Source: Sphingomonas sp. (GTDB taxonomy: Bacteria > Pseudomonadota > Alphaproteobacteria > Sphingomonadales > Sphingomonadaceae). Taken from it: 64,000 nucleotides of DNA. Both the position numbers and the translations under genes were made by a program. The notes below the pieces were generated by a model. It worked only from the letters and a program-made list of their open reading frames with translations. It was not told the origin of the DNA and did no database searches. The DNA lies in the NCBI GenBank assembly GCA_019635535.1, contig JAHBZH010000001.1, positions 2,260,995-2,324,994 of the forward strand, in the 5' to 3' direction. Positions 32,180 to 41,878 of the stretch are shown in pieces. Position 1 is the stretch's first letter; every line of letters begins with the position of its first letter.

Positions 32180-32602
32180 TCAGGCCAAACCCAGCCGCAT
32201 TTCGAGCAGCCGCAGCAGGCGGGCATGTTGATGACGCCAGTGCAGGTCCGGCACCTCCGGACAATCCACGCTGCGCCCGGCATCCACTTCGGCGCCCCGC
32301 ACCGCGTCGGCGCCGTGGCGGGCGATCAGCCGCGCCGCGACGGCGGATTCGCGCGCGCCGAAATCGCGCTCCCAGTGCGCGCGCACGCTGGCCGGGCTGA
32401 AGCCGCCGCACAGCATCGACTGCTCGCGCGCCGTCCGGCCATAGAGATTCATCGAGGCATAAACGGAAAGGTCCGGCGCCCGGCTCCACCCCGTCCCCGG
32501 GCCGCCCAGAGATCCGTCCGCGCAGCCCGCCAGCACGGGCAAGGTCAGCGCGAGCAGCAGCGGCGAGAAACGGGAGACGCTGGCGGCGGCGCCCGTGCTC
32601 AC
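32180..32602 (-). CDS. Lipoprotein of unknown function inside the pnt operon
   Basis: The 140-residue protein has a signal and lipobox (LLLALTLPVLAGC), then an unrecognised domain with Cys residues (LCGGFSPASVRAHWERDF, then SVDCPEVPDLHWRHQHARLL). GTG 32602 shares bases with the pntAA stop (GTGA), so it is translated together with it. Transhydrogenase operons normally go straight from pntAA to pntAB; a secreted lipoprotein here is unusual. I cannot assign a role. Confidence 0.78.
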   Translation of the reverse strand: MSTGAAASVSRFSPLLLALTLPVLAGCADGSLGGPGTGWSRAPDLSVYASMNLYGRTAREQSMLCGGFSPASVRAHWERDFGARESAVAARLIARHGADAVRGAEVDAGRSVDCPEVPDLHWRHQHARLLRLLEMRLGLA

Positions 32603-33726
32603 CCCAGCAGCCTTTCGCTCACCACCGTGCCGCCCTTGGTCAGCCGCGCGCCCTGCACGATCTCGTCGTCGTCGGGCAGGACCAGGGCCTTGGTCTCGGC
32701 GTCCCAGAAGGCGGAGAGCAGGTTGAAGAGGTTGCGCGAATAGAGCGCCGAGGTATCGGCCGCGAGCCGGCTCGGCACGTTCTTGTGCCCGACGATCTTG
32801 ACGCCATGTTTTTCGACCACTTCGCCGGCGACCGCGCCTTCGACATTGCCGCCCTGCTCGACGGCGAGATCGACGATCACGCTGCCCGGCCGCATCGTCG
32901 CGATCTGCGCGTCCGTGATCAGCCGCGGCGCGGGACGCCCGGGGATCAAGGCGGTGGTGATGACGATGTCCTGCTTGGCGATGTGGGACGAGACCAGCTC
33001 CGCCTGCGCCGCCTTGTATTCGTCGGACATTTCGGTGGCATAGCCGCCCGTACCCTCTCCCTCGATGCCGGCGACCGTCTCGACGAAGATCGCCTTGGCG
33101 CCCAAGCTCTGGATCTGCTCTTTCGTCGCCGCGCGCACGTCGGTGGCGGAGACCTGCGCGCCGAGCCGCCGCCCGGTCGCGATCGCCTGCAGGCCGGCGA
33201 CGCCGACGCCCATGACGAACAATTTGGCGGCCGAGACCGTGCCCGCCGCCGTCATCATCATCGGAAAGGCCCGGCCATATTCGGCCGCCGCGTCCAGCAC
33301 CGCCTTGTAGCCGGCAAGATTGGCCTGGCTGGAGAGCATGTCCATGCTCTGCGCCCGGGTGATGCGCGGCAGGAACTCCATCGCGATCGTCTCGTATCCA
33401 GCCTTGGCATAGGCATCGACCCGCTCGCGCTTGCCGAACGGATTGAGCGCGCCGACCAGCAGCGCGCCTTTCTTCGCGCCCTTTAGCGCGTCCGGCTCCG
33501 GCCCCTGCACGGCCAGGACGATGTCGGCGTTTTTCAGCACCTCGCCGCGCGGCCCCACGACGGCGCCCGCCGCGACATAATCGCCGTCGGCGATGCTCGC
33601 GCCTTCGCCGGCGCCCGCCTCGACGGCGACGCTGGCGCCCAGCGCGATATATTTCTTGACCGTTTCCGGCGTTGCGGCGGTCCGGCGCTCGCCGGCTTCG
33701 CCTTCCTTGAGAACCGCGATTTTCAC
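32599..33726 (-). CDS. pntAA: NAD(P) transhydrogenase subunit alpha, soluble NAD-binding part
   Basis: The 375-residue protein of the alanine dehydrogenase/PntA family binds NAD(H) as domain I. Visible marks are MKIAVLKEGEAGERRTAATPETV, the central GVGVAGLQAIATGRRLGAQV Rossmann turn and TTALIPGRPAPRLIT. It lacks membrane helices, as expected for the split form. It follows the cytochrome oxidase subunit IV gene by 16 bp. Confidence 0.95.
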   Translation of the reverse strand: MKIAVLKEGEAGERRTAATPETVKKYIALGASVAVEAGAGEGASIADGDYVAAGAVVGPRGEVLKNADIVLAVQGPEPDALKGAKKGALLVGALNPFGKRERVDAYAKAGYETIAMEFLPRITRAQSMDMLSSQANLAGYKAVLDAAAEYGRAFPMMMTAAGTVSAAKLFVMGVGVAGLQAIATGRRLGAQVSATDVRAATKEQIQSLGAKAIFVETVAGIEGEGTGGYATEMSDEYKAAQAELVSSHIAKQDIVITTALIPGRPAPRLITDAQIATMRPGSVIVDLAVEQGGNVEGAVAGEVVEKHGVKIVGHKNVPSRLAADTSALYSRNLFNLLSAFWDAETKALVLPDDDEIVQGARLTKGGTVVSERLLG

Positions 33727-33742
33727 CCCCCGCGGTCCCGGC

Positions 33743-33880
33743 TCAGTTCGCGATGATCAGGACGACGATCACCGCGACGATGGCGCTGATGATGGTCCCC
33801 CATTTCATCAGGCCGGTGAAGAACCCGTAGGTCTCCTCATGGGCCTTGGTCTGCCTGGCGGTATCGACGTCCGCAGCCAT
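33743..33880 (-). CDS. aa3-type cytochrome c oxidase subunit IV
   Basis: The 45-residue protein reads ETYGFFTGLMKWGTIISAIV and ends with a single membrane helix. This is the bacterial aa3-type oxidase subunit IV (COX4_pro_2 type), a small single-span part of the oxidase. ATG 33880 has GGAGCGAG-type purines upstream. It heads the transhydrogenase operon, far from oxidase genes in this window; the same order is common in alphaproteobacteria, as I recall. Confidence 0.87.
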   Translation of the reverse strand: MAADVDTARQTKAHEETYGFFTGLMKWGTIISAIVAVIVVLIIAN

Positions 33881-34024
33881 GCTCGCTCCTCGTATCCCTG
33901 TTCGGCGCCTTGTTTAGCAATGGCCGCCGAAAGGGCAAGCGGCAAGGATGCGACGGGCACGTCTTTAAGCCCGCCTTTACCCAATCCGGGTTAGGCGCAT
34001 CCTTCAAGCATATAGAGGGAAGCG

Positions 34025-35485
34025 ATGCGACCGGACCCGACCCGTTGCCTGTTGCTGATCGACGACGAGCCCGCCCAGCGGCGGCTGATCACCGCGATCG
34101 GCGCGCGCGCCGGCTGGTGGGTGCGCGGCGCGAACGACGTCGATGCGGCGCGAGCGATGTTCGCGGACCCGCAGGAGCCGAAGTTCGATGCCATCCTGGT
34201 CGATCACTGGCTGCCAGGCGAGGAAGGCGCGGAGCTGATCCGCCAGATCCGCGCGCTGAAGCCGGAGCTGCCGCTGCTCGTCCTCACCGCGCAGACCAGC
34301 GTCGACATCGCGGTCGAGGCGATGCGCGCGGGCGCCAACGATTTCCTGGTCAAGCCGGTCGCGCCCGACCGGCTGCTCGCCGCGCTCAACACCGCGACCG
34401 ACCGACGCAGGTCGGCGGGCGAACTGCGGCCGCTGTCCGAGAAGATCGCCAAGAGCCTGGGCTTCGACGAGATCGTCGGCTCCGCCCCCAAGTTCCGCGC
34501 GGCGCTCGCGGTCGCGGCCAAGGCGGCGCGCGCCCGCGTCTCGGTGCTGATCGAGGGCGAGAGCGGCGCGGGCAAGGAGATCATCGCCCAGGCGATCCAC
34601 GCCGCCTCCCCGCGCGGCAAGAAGCAGCTTCACGTCGTCAATTGCGGCGCGATCCCGGAAAATCTGGTCGATTCGGTGCTGTTCGGGCACGAGAAGGGCG
34701 CGTTCACCGGCGCCTTCGACCGCCATATCGGACGGTTTGAGGATGCCGATGGGGCCACCCTCTTCCTCGACGAGGTCGGCGAGTTGCCGCTCGACACCCA
34801 GGTCCGGCTGCTGCGCGTGATCGAGGCCGGCGAGTTCCAGCGCGTCGGCAGCCGCGTGACCCAGACGGTGGACGTGCGGATCATCGCGGCGACCAACCGG
34901 CGCCTTGCCGACGAGGTCGCCGGCGGCCGCTTCCGCGAGGATCTCTATTATCGGCTCAATGTCGTCCATGTGCCGGTGCCGCCGCTGCGCGACCGCGCCA
35001 GCGACATTCCCGCCCTCGCCCGCCATCTGCTGGCCCGGATCGCCGACCAGCCGGGCATGCGGCCGCTCTCCATCACCGACGACGCGCTGGCGGTCCTGAT
35101 GTCCTATGGCTGGCCGGGCAATGTCCGCCAGCTCCAGAACGCTTTGTTCCGTGCCGCCGTCCTGTGCGAGGGCGACGCGCTCACCGGCGCCGATTTCCCG
35201 CACATCGCGACCGAGGCGAGCTTCGGTCGGCGCGCCGACGATTATCACGCCAAGCCGCTGAGCGGCCAGTCCGCCACCGCCGCGCTGGCGCACGGTCCGG
35301 GCGTCACGCTTTACGATTCCGACGGCCATCTGCGCTCGCTCGAAGCGATCGAGGCGGACGTGATCCGCCTCGCCATCGGCCATTATCGCGGCCGCATGAC
35401 CGAAGTGGCGCGGCGGCTGGGGATCGGGCGCTCCACGCTGTACCGCAAGCTCGGCGAGCTGGGCATCGGGGACATCGCGGCGTAG
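34025..35485 (+). CDS. Sigma-54-dependent response regulator (NtrC family)
   Basis: The 486-residue protein has three parts. A receiver domain comes first (LLIDDEPAQ, phospho-Asp in [13 protein letters not shown], Lys in DFLVKPVAP). The AAA+ core has Walker A GESGAGKE, the sigma-54 contact GAFTGA, Walker [11 protein letters not shown] and arginine finger region [17 protein letters not shown]. The Fis-type C-terminal HTH is [24 protein letters not shown]. It activates RpoN promoters. No sensor kinase gene is adjacent, so its input is unknown. Confidence 0.92.
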   Translation: MRPDPTRCLLLIDDEPAQRRLITAIGARAGWWVRGANDVDAARAMFADPQEPKFDAILVDHWLPGEEGAELIRQIRALKPELPLLVLTAQTSVDIAVEAMRAGANDFLVKPVAPDRLLAALNTATDRRRSAGELRPLSEKIAKSLGFDEIVGSAPKFRAALAVAAKAARARVSVLIEGESGAGKEIIAQAIHAASPRGKKQLHVVNCGAIPENLVDSVLFGHEKGAFTGAFDRHIGRFEDADGATLFLDEVGELPLDTQVRLLRVIEAGEFQRVGSRVTQTVDVRIIAATNRRLADEVAGGRFREDLYYRLNVVHVPVPPLRDRASDIPALARHLLARIADQPGMRPLSITDDALAVLMSYGWPGNVRQLQNALFRAAVLCEGDALTGADFPHIATEASFGRRADDYHAKPLSGQSATAALAHGPGVTLYDSDGHLRSLEAIEADVIRLAIGHYRGRMTEVARRLGIGRSTLYRKLGELGIGDIAA

Positions 35486-35534
35486 ACGCGGCCGCCCCCA
35501 CCTTAGAGCATTCCGGTTTAGCCCCCCACCCGTT

Positions 35535-35618
35535 CCGTTCGGGCTGAGCTTGTCGAAGCCCTATTTTTCTCCCTTTCAGAAAAGAAGGGCAGGGCTTCGA
35601 CAAGCTCAGCCCGAACGG
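35535..35618. repeat. REP/BIME-like paired repeat
   Basis: Two perfect 28-bp arms (35535-35562 and 35591-35618) starting CCGTTCGGGCTGAGCTTG face each other across 28 bp. They form a long hairpin between the sigma-54 regulator and SDR genes. Related copies are at 22060 and 45667. It probably ends or stabilises transcripts from the regulator gene. Confidence 0.88.
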
Positions 35619-35674
35619 TGTTGGAGGAATGACCCCAACTTCCTTTTATCGGATGCGATCTGCTAAGCGGGCAT

Positions 35675-36430
35675 ATGCCCGATCTTTCCAATGCCGTCGC
35701 CCTCGTCACCGGCGGCGCCTCCGGTATCGGAGCGGCGACTGCCGCAGCGCTGGCCGAGGCCGGCGCCAAAAAACTGATCCTCGTCGACCTTGACGAGACC
35801 CGCCTGCGCGATTTCGCCTTCACCTTGCCCTGCGAGCGCGACGTCCGGATCGGCGATGTCGCGGACGAGGCCTTCTGGGACGAGCTCGATCTCACCGGCC
35901 TCACCCATGCCGTCGTCAATGCGGGAATCGCCGCCGGCGGGCCGGTGGAGCAGACGGAGTTCGACGACTGGCGCAAGGTGATGGCGGTCAATCTCGACGG
36001 CGCCTTCCTGACGCTGCGCGCGGGGATGCGCGCGATCCGCGCCACAGGCGGCGGCGCGATCGTGCTCACCGCCTCGGTCGCCGGCCTGAAGGCGGAGCCC
36101 GGCATCGGCGCCTATGGCGCGTCCAAGGCGGCGCTCATCCACCTCGCGAAGATCGCCGCGCAGGAAGGCGCGCCTGCCATCCGCGTCAACGCAATCGCGC
36201 CGGGCGGGGTGGAGACGCCGATCTGGAGCGGCCAGCCCTTCTTTCAGGACCTGGCCGCGCGCAAGGGCGGCGAAGCGGCGGCATTCGAAGCCCTCGCCGC
36301 GATGGCGACGCCGATGGGGCGCTACGCCAGGCCGGAGGAGATCGCCGGCCAGATCGCCTTCCTGTTGTCGGACGACGCCGCCTTCATCACCGGCGCCTGC
36401 CTGGTCAGCGACGGCGGCTACGCCAAGTAA
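35675..36430 (+). CDS. Short-chain dehydrogenase/reductase
   Basis: The 251-residue cytoplasmic NAD(P)-dependent oxidoreductase begins with the glycine motif TGGASGIGAATAAALAEAGA. It has the catalytic Ser in TASVAGLKAEPG with Tyr and Lys in YGASKAALIHLAK, and ends GACLVSDGGYAK. An acidic residue after strand 2 (LVDLDE) suggests NAD preference. The substrate cannot be told, and no pathway genes are adjacent. Confidence 0.92.
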   Translation: MPDLSNAVALVTGGASGIGAATAAALAEAGAKKLILVDLDETRLRDFAFTLPCERDVRIGDVADEAFWDELDLTGLTHAVVNAGIAAGGPVEQTEFDDWRKVMAVNLDGAFLTLRAGMRAIRATGGGAIVLTASVAGLKAEPGIGAYGASKAALIHLAKIAAQEGAPAIRVNAIAPGGVETPIWSGQPFFQDLAARKGGEAAAFEALAAMATPMGRYARPEEIAGQIAFLLSDDAAFITGACLVSDGGYAK

Positions 36431-36501
36431 GGTCGTTTTCAGCTACGCTGATCCGCACCGTCTCTGTTTCAGCCTTGCTGAGACAGACTTCAGATCCCGC
36501 C

Positions 36502-37107
36502 TCAGGACAGGAAGAAACCAATCGGCACCAGCACGCGCGCGGCGCGCGGCTGGCCGTTCTGCTGCGCCGGCACGAAGCGCCAGCGGCGCACCGCCGCGGC
36601 CGCCGCGCGGTCCAGCCGGGCATGGCCGCTGCTCTGGTGCACGCTGACCGACGTCGCCCGTCCCTGCTCGCTCACCATCACCATCAGCACGACCTCGCCC
36701 TCTTCGCGCGCGCGGCGCGACTCCATCGGATAAGCGGGTGCCGGATTGTTGAGATAGGCGGCGTCGAAGACTGGCGGGGTGATGGGCGCGGGCGGAGCCG
36801 GCGGGGCGGGCGGCGCCGGAGGCGCGACGGCGACGGGCTCCTCCGGCGGCGGCACGACCATCACCGGCGCGGGCAGGTTCACGATCTGGCGGGAGGTTTC
36901 GATCCGCACGGGCGGCGGCGCGGCCCGGGGCGGCGGCGGCACCTCCACCGGCGGGGGCGGCGCCATTTCCGGCATCAATGTGACGAGCAACGGGGCGTCG
37001 CGTTGCGGCAGGATGCGGATATCGAGCGCGGCGAACAGGCCGACGAGCGCCACGCCATGCAGGACGAGCACGACCACGAGGGCCGGAAGGTTCGCGGGCC
37101 GCCCCAT
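36502..37107 (-). CDS. tonB: TonB energy transducer
   Basis: The 201-residue protein has one N-terminal membrane helix (LVVVLVLHGVALVGLFAAL), a long Pro-rich periplasmic spacer, and a C-terminal TonB domain (NPAPAYPMESRRAREEGEVVLMVMVSEQGRATSVSVHQSSGH and WRFVPAQQNGQP). It passes proton-motive energy to outer-membrane receptors. It is divergent from the siderophore receptor gene, which it probably serves; the shared 183-bp region contains a Fur-type site. Confidence 0.92.
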   Translation of the reverse strand: MGRPANLPALVVVLVLHGVALVGLFAALDIRILPQRDAPLLVTLMPEMAPPPPVEVPPPPRAAPPPVRIETSRQIVNLPAPVMVVPPPEEPVAVAPPAPPAPPAPPAPITPPVFDAAYLNNPAPAYPMESRRAREEGEVVLMVMVSEQGRATSVSVHQSSGHARLDRAAAAAVRRWRFVPAQQNGQPRAARVLVPIGFFLS

Positions 37108-37254
37108 CGCGATCAGCGGGCCGGAGGCCGCGCTCGATTATTGCGAATGCCTTGCATCAGCGCCCGATGCCCCGCCCGGACCCGTTTGGCAAGGCTTCGC
37201 TGCAGTGCGAAGGAAAGGGTTGACGCTGGAGGCGCGAGCGGGCAAGGGCGCTGT

Positions 37255-37269
37255 TGCTAATCATTATCA
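37255..37269 (+). promoter_or_regulatory. Fur-type iron box
   Basis: TGCTAATCATTATCA matches the 7-1-7 Fur consensus TGATAATNATTATCA at 14 of 15 positions. It lies 22 bp before the siderophore receptor start, so iron should repress the receptor, PiuC and hydroxy-acid oxidase genes. Confidence 0.85.
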
Positions 37270-37290
37270 ATAAAAAGAAGAGCGGGGCAC

Positions 37291-39600
37291 ATGACCAACC
37301 TGATCGATACTTCGCCGCGTCGCGGCCGCGCCGCGCCGTCCTTCCTGGCCGCCTCCTGCATCGGCTTCCTGGTCGTGCCGGGCGTCGCGGTCGCCCAGCA
37401 GACCGGCGACGACCAGGGCGCGACCCGCCTCGGCCGCGTCACCGTGACCGACACGGCGATCGACGACAGCTACAACCGCGCCGAGACCTCGTCGGACAAG
37501 CAGACCGCCGAGCTCGTCAACACGCCGCAGACGGTCAGCGTCATCCCGCAGGAGATCATCCGCGAGCGCGGCGCCACCAACCTCACCGAGGTGCTGCGCA
37601 ACACGCCCGGCATCAGCTTCAACGCCGGCGAGAACGGCTTCGCCACCTCGACCAGCAATTTCCAGCTGCGCGGCTTCGACACCAGCGGCAACATCTTCAT
37701 CGACGGCACCCGCGATTCGGGCGCCTATTCGCGCGATGTCTTCAACATCGAGCAGGTCGAAGTGTTCAAGGGCGCCTCGTCCGACAACGGGCGCGGCGGC
37801 GCAGGCGGCTATGTCAACCTCGTCACCAAGGTTCCGACGCTGGAAAGCTTCATCGGCGGCAACCTCGCCTTCGGTTTCGACCAATACGGCACCCGCGCCC
37901 GGCTGCGCGGCACCGTCGATGTCAACCAGGTCGTCTCCGACGGCATCGCGATCCGCCTCAACGCGGTCGGCGAGCGCAGCGGCGTCGCGGGCCGCGACGT
38001 GGCCGAGCGCAATCTGTGGGGCATTGCGCCGTCCATCGCGGTCGGCCTCAATGGTCCGCTGCGCGCCTATCTGAGCTACGAGCACACCTCCGGCGACGAC
38101 ATTCCCGACTGGGGCGTACCGGGCGCGTCCATTCCGGGCCTCATCACCTACAACCCGCTCACCGACGGCGTCGATCGCGACAATTTCTACGGCCTCGCCA
38201 GCGATTTCGACGATGTCGACACCGATGCCGTGCTCTTCCGCGTGGAATATGATGCAGCGCCGGGCATCACGCTCAGCAACCAGACCCGCTGGGCGCAGGT
38301 CGATCGCTTCGCGCGCTACACCGTGCCGACCGCGTTCGTGCCGGCGACGCTGACGGTGAACAGCCAGACCCAATTTTACGAGCGCGACAACGAGACGCTC
38401 ACCAATCTCACCAACCTGCGGGCGTCGTTCAACACCGGCGCGGTGGCGCACACCTTGTCGGCGGGCCTGGAGTTCACCCGGGAGCGTTCGAACGCCAGCC
38501 GCTACGGCACCGCGAACCAGACCGGCAACGATCTCTTCAACCCCGATCCGAACCGCGTGCCCGCCCCGGCGCTGGCGCCGACGCAGTTCAACGAGGTCGA
38601 TATCGACACGATCGCCTTCTACCTGTTCGACACGATCGAGCTTTCGGAGCAGTTCCAGATCACCGGCGGCATCCGCGGCGAGAATTACGATGTCGAGATC
38701 GTCAGCACCGACATCGCCGGCGTCGGCACCGGCGCCGTGGATGGCTATGACGATTCGCGCTTCTCCTGGTCGGGCCGCCTCGGCCTCGTCTACAAGCCCG
38801 CGCCGGACGGCTCGATCTACGTCTCCTGGGGCACCTCGGCCCAGTCGCCCGGCTCGTTCCTGTCCAACCCGGACATTTCGCGCACCGGCGACAACGCTTT
38901 CCCCGGCTTCGTCCCCGGCGCCCGCGCCGTCCGTTCGGACAATTACGAGATCGGCGTGCGCTGGAACTTCATGGACGGCGCGCTGTCGACCAGCATCGCC
39001 GGCTTCCGCACCGAAAAGCGCCGCGTGCCCGTGGTCGGCCGCCAGCCCGGGGACACGGCGGACAGCCTGCAGGGCTATCACCGGCAGATCGTCCAGGGCG
39101 TCGAGCTCGGCATCACCGGCCAGCTCACGCCGGAATGGCAGATCTTCGCCGGCGCCCTCATCATGGACAGCGAACGCCAGATCAGCGCCGAGCTGAACGA
39201 AGCCCGCCGCCTCGCCAACCCGGGCGACTATGGCACGTTCACCACGGTGGATGGCGATCGGCTGGCCTTCACGCCGAACTTCACGGCGAACCTGTGGACG
39301 ACCTACCGCTTCCCGTTCGGCCTCACCGTCGGCGGCGGGTTGCAGCATGTCGGTTCGTCCTATCTCGGCCGGCCGGACGACGCGATCCGCTTCATCCCCA
39401 ACGGCCAGTTCGGCAAGCTGCCGAGCTACACGCTCGTCAACGCACTCATCTCCTACGAGCTGACGCCGAACATCGACCTTCGCCTGAACGTCGATAACCT
39501 GTTCAACGAGCAATATGCGATCAGCACCAACTGGCCCGGCACCCGCGCTTCGCTCGGCGCGCCGCGGACCTTCCTGGTCAGCGCCGGCTTCCGCTTCTGA
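37291..39600 (+). CDS. TonB-dependent siderophore receptor
   Basis: The 769-residue outer-membrane receptor has a signal peptide ([18 protein letters not shown]) and a plug domain ([67 protein letters not shown]). The 22-strand barrel ends [19 protein letters not shown], then FLVSAGFRF. The family is the catecholate/Fiu-like siderophore class usually paired with PiuC. A Fur box lies upstream and PiuC follows by 61 bp. The actual siderophore is not visible. Confidence 0.93.
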   Translation: MTNLIDTSPRRGRAAPSFLAASCIGFLVVPGVAVAQQTGDDQGATRLGRVTVTDTAIDDSYNRAETSSDKQTAELVNTPQTVSVIPQEIIRERGATNLTEVLRNTPGISFNAGENGFATSTSNFQLRGFDTSGNIFIDGTRDSGAYSRDVFNIEQVEVFKGASSDNGRGGAGGYVNLVTKVPTLESFIGGNLAFGFDQYGTRARLRGTVDVNQVVSDGIAIRLNAVGERSGVAGRDVAERNLWGIAPSIAVGLNGPLRAYLSYEHTSGDDIPDWGVPGASIPGLITYNPLTDGVDRDNFYGLASDFDDVDTDAVLFRVEYDAAPGITLSNQTRWAQVDRFARYTVPTAFVPATLTVNSQTQFYERDNETLTNLTNLRASFNTGAVAHTLSAGLEFTRERSNASRYGTANQTGNDLFNPDPNRVPAPALAPTQFNEVDIDTIAFYLFDTIELSEQFQITGGIRGENYDVEIVSTDIAGVGTGAVDGYDDSRFSWSGRLGLVYKPAPDGSIYVSWGTSAQSPGSFLSNPDISRTGDNAFPGFVPGARAVRSDNYEIGVRWNFMDGALSTSIAGFRTEKRRVPVVGRQPGDTADSLQGYHRQIVQGVELGITGQLTPEWQIFAGALIMDSERQISAELNEARRLANPGDYGTFTTVDGDRLAFTPNFTANLWTTYRFPFGLTVGGGLQHVGSSYLGRPDDAIRFIPNGQFGKLPSYTLVNALISYELTPNIDLRLNVDNLFNEQYAISTNWPGTRASLGAPRTFLVSAGFRF

Positions 39601-39661
39601 TGCCGCGCGGATGCGGGGCGGCTTTCCACGCCGCCCCGCATCCGGCATCATGCGCGGCGAC

Positions 39662-40327
39662 ATGATCCGGATCGCCGACATCCTGACGCCCGAAGAGGCC
39701 CGCGCCTGCCGCGACAAGCTGGCGGTCGCGGCATGGCTGGACGGTCGCGCCACCGCCGGCCATCTCGCCGTCCAGGCCAAGGCGAACGAGCAGCTCGCCG
39801 ACGACGATCCGATGGCGAACGAGCTGGCCGATCTGGTCCTCGCCCGGCTCGGCCAGAGCCCCCGCTTCATCGCCGCCGCCTTGCCGCTCAAAATCCTGCG
39901 CCCGCGCTTCAACCGCTACCGGGGCGGCGGCGCCTATGGCGAGCATATCGACAATGCGATCTTCGCCGTGCCCGGCACGCGCGCCCATATCCGCTCCGAC
40001 CTCTCCGCCACCCTCTTCCTCAGCGATCCCGACGAGTATGAGGGCGGCGAGCTGGTCAGCGGCGGCCAGCGCGTCAAGCTTCCGGTCGGCCATCTCGTTC
40101 TCTACCCGGCGAGCACGCTCCACCATGTCACGCCGGTGACGAAAGGCGCGCGGATCGCCGCCTTCTTCTGGGTCCAGTCGATGGTCCGCGACGGTCATCG
40201 CCGCGCGATGCTGTTCGATCTCGACGAATCGATCCAGGCGCTCAGGATCGATCATCCGGACCACCCTTCGATCGTCCGCCTGACCGGCCTCTACCACAAT
40301 CTGCTGCGCGACTGGGCCGAGGTCTGA
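39662..40327 (+). CDS. piuC: PiuC-type Fe(II)/2-oxoglutarate dioxygenase
   Basis: The 221-residue cytoplasmic protein has PKHD-type hydroxylase features: [11 protein letters not shown] (His and Asp iron ligands), [45 protein letters not shown] (second His and the Arg that binds 2-oxoglutarate). PiuC genes lie next to siderophore receptors and are iron-repressed. ATG 39662 gives the standard start (MIRIADIL). Confidence 0.93.
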   Translation: MIRIADILTPEEARACRDKLAVAAWLDGRATAGHLAVQAKANEQLADDDPMANELADLVLARLGQSPRFIAAALPLKILRPRFNRYRGGGAYGEHIDNAIFAVPGTRAHIRSDLSATLFLSDPDEYEGGELVSGGQRVKLPVGHLVLYPASTLHHVTPVTKGARIAAFFWVQSMVRDGHRRAMLFDLDESIQALRIDHPDHPSIVRLTGLYHNLLRDWAEV

Positions 40328-40334
40328 GCCGCGC

Positions 40335-41423
40335 ATGGCCCCGCGCGACACGCTCACTCGGATTCCGCCGGAGATCGCGACGCCGGCCGATTACGCGCCT
40401 TATGCGCGCGAGCGGATGGACGATGCGGCCTGGACCTGGCTCACCGGCGGCGCGGGCGACGGCCGCACCGCCCGGCGCAATGCCGAGGCCTATGACGACC
40501 TGCTGCTGACCACCCGCCTGCTGCGCGACATGTCCGCCGCGCATACCCGGCTGGAGCTGTTCGGGCGGGCGCTCGACCATCCGATCCTCCTCGCCCCCAT
40601 CGCCAGTCACAGGCTGTTCCATCCCGACGGTGAGATGGCGACCGCCGCCGCCGCCGCCGCGATGGGCGCGCCGATGGTGGTGAGCACGCAGGCCAATCAC
40701 CGGATCGAGGACATCGCCGCCCAGCCGGGCGCGAACCTCTGGTTCCAGCTCTACCTCCAGCCCGACCGCGAGTTCACCGTCGCCCTCGTCGGCCGCGCCG
40801 AGGCCGCCGGCTACCAGGCGCTGGTCCTCACCGCCGACGCCCCGGTCGGCGCCCTGCGCGCCGGCCTCGCCTTGCCCGGCGGCGTGGTGCCGGTGAACCT
40901 TGAAGGCATGCGCCCGCTCCCGCCCCATCATGGCGCACCGGGCCAGCCGCCTCTTTTCGGCAGCGATCTCGTCGCCGCCGCGCCGACCTGGGCCGATATC
41001 GCCTGGCTGCGCGGCCTCACGCCCCTTCCCATCCTGCTGAAAGGCGTGATGACGCCCGAAGACGCCGCCCGCGCGATCGACGAAGGGCTGGACGGCGTCA
41101 TCGTCTCCAATCATGGCGGCCGCATCCTCGACGGGCAGCCGGCGGCGATCGAGGCCCTGCCCGGCATCGCCGAAGCTGTGGCCCGGCGCGTCCCCGTCCT
41201 TCTCGACGGCGGCATCCGCTGCGGTGGCGACATCTTCCGGGCGCTGGCGCTCGGCGCCGATGCGGTGCTGGTCGGCCGCCTCTACATGCTCGCGCTCGCC
41301 GCCGCCGGGGCGCCGGGCGTCGCCCATGTCATCCACCTGCTGCGCGCCGAGCTGGAGGCGACGATGATCGCCACCGGCTGCGCGACCCTCGCGGAGATTG
41401 AATCGTTTCTCGTCCGGCGGTAG
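40335..41423 (+). CDS. FMN-dependent alpha-hydroxy-acid oxidase/dehydrogenase
   Basis: The 362-residue enzyme of the lactate oxidase/glycolate oxidase family has HPILLAPIASHRLFHPDGE, LTADAPVGALRAGL and the catalytic loop GVIVSNHGGRILDGQPAAIEALP (His and Arg). It oxidises 2-hydroxy acids such as lactate to keto acids. It starts 7 bp after piuC, so it belongs to the iron-regulated operon. Whether it makes hydrogen peroxide or feeds the respiratory chain is unclear. Confidence 0.88.
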   Translation: MAPRDTLTRIPPEIATPADYAPYARERMDDAAWTWLTGGAGDGRTARRNAEAYDDLLLTTRLLRDMSAAHTRLELFGRALDHPILLAPIASHRLFHPDGEMATAAAAAAMGAPMVVSTQANHRIEDIAAQPGANLWFQLYLQPDREFTVALVGRAEAAGYQALVLTADAPVGALRAGLALPGGVVPVNLEGMRPLPPHHGAPGQPPLFGSDLVAAAPTWADIAWLRGLTPLPILLKGVMTPEDAARAIDEGLDGVIVSNHGGRILDGQPAAIEALPGIAEAVARRVPVLLDGGIRCGGDIFRALALGADAVLVGRLYMLALAAAGAPGVAHVIHLLRAELEATMIATGCATLAEIESFLVRR

Positions 41424-41451
41424 ATCTTCGTCGAACAGAAGGAGAACAGTG

Positions 41452-41811
41452 ATGTCGTTCACGGGAAGCTGCCATTGCGGCGCGATCGCCTTCACGGTCG
41501 ATGAGGATGCGCCCGAAAAGGCGATGGACTGCAATTGCTCGATCTGCCGCCGGCGCGGCGCGCTCCACCATTTCACCAGCGCCGCGAAGGTGACGCTCGA
41601 CACCCCGCGCGATGCCCTCACCGCCTATCGCTGGAACACCGGCAAGATCGCCTTCCAGTTCTGCAGCACATGCGGTTGCGCCCCGTTCGGCGAAGGCGAG
41701 AGCCCGGACGGCCCGGTGATGGCGATCAACCTGCGCTGCACCGAGGTCGATCTCGACACGCTCGACATCCAGCCGTTCGACGGTGCGCATCTGGTCCCGG
41801 GCCCGCAATAA
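41452..41811 (+). CDS. GFA family protein
   Basis: The 119-residue protein has the GFA zinc-binding layout: GSCHCGAIAF, CNCSICRRRGALHHF and QFCSTCGCAPFGEGE. Families of this fold add glutathione to formaldehyde or are unassigned. AGAAGGAG precedes ATG 41452. It starts 28 bp after the preceding gene. Confidence 0.9.
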   Translation: MSFTGSCHCGAIAFTVDEDAPEKAMDCNCSICRRRGALHHFTSAAKVTLDTPRDALTAYRWNTGKIAFQFCSTCGCAPFGEGESPDGPVMAINLRCTEVDLDTLDIQPFDGAHLVPGPQ

Positions 41812-41878
41812 GCCGGGCTGGACTTATATAAGCTGATATTTATATAAAGCTCCCGGCATCACGAATCGGGAGAGCATC

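Noticed and set aside
31880-33726. Split pntA genes as a broken gene
   Set aside because: The separate soluble and membrane alpha subunits are normal in alphaproteobacteria; both are intact.
37267-39912. Very long open frame opposite the siderophore receptor gene (minus strand)
   Set aside because: It is the antisense of a clear TonB-receptor gene, has the Asp/Arg/Val-rich composition of GC-driven shadow frames, and has no domain or ribosome site.
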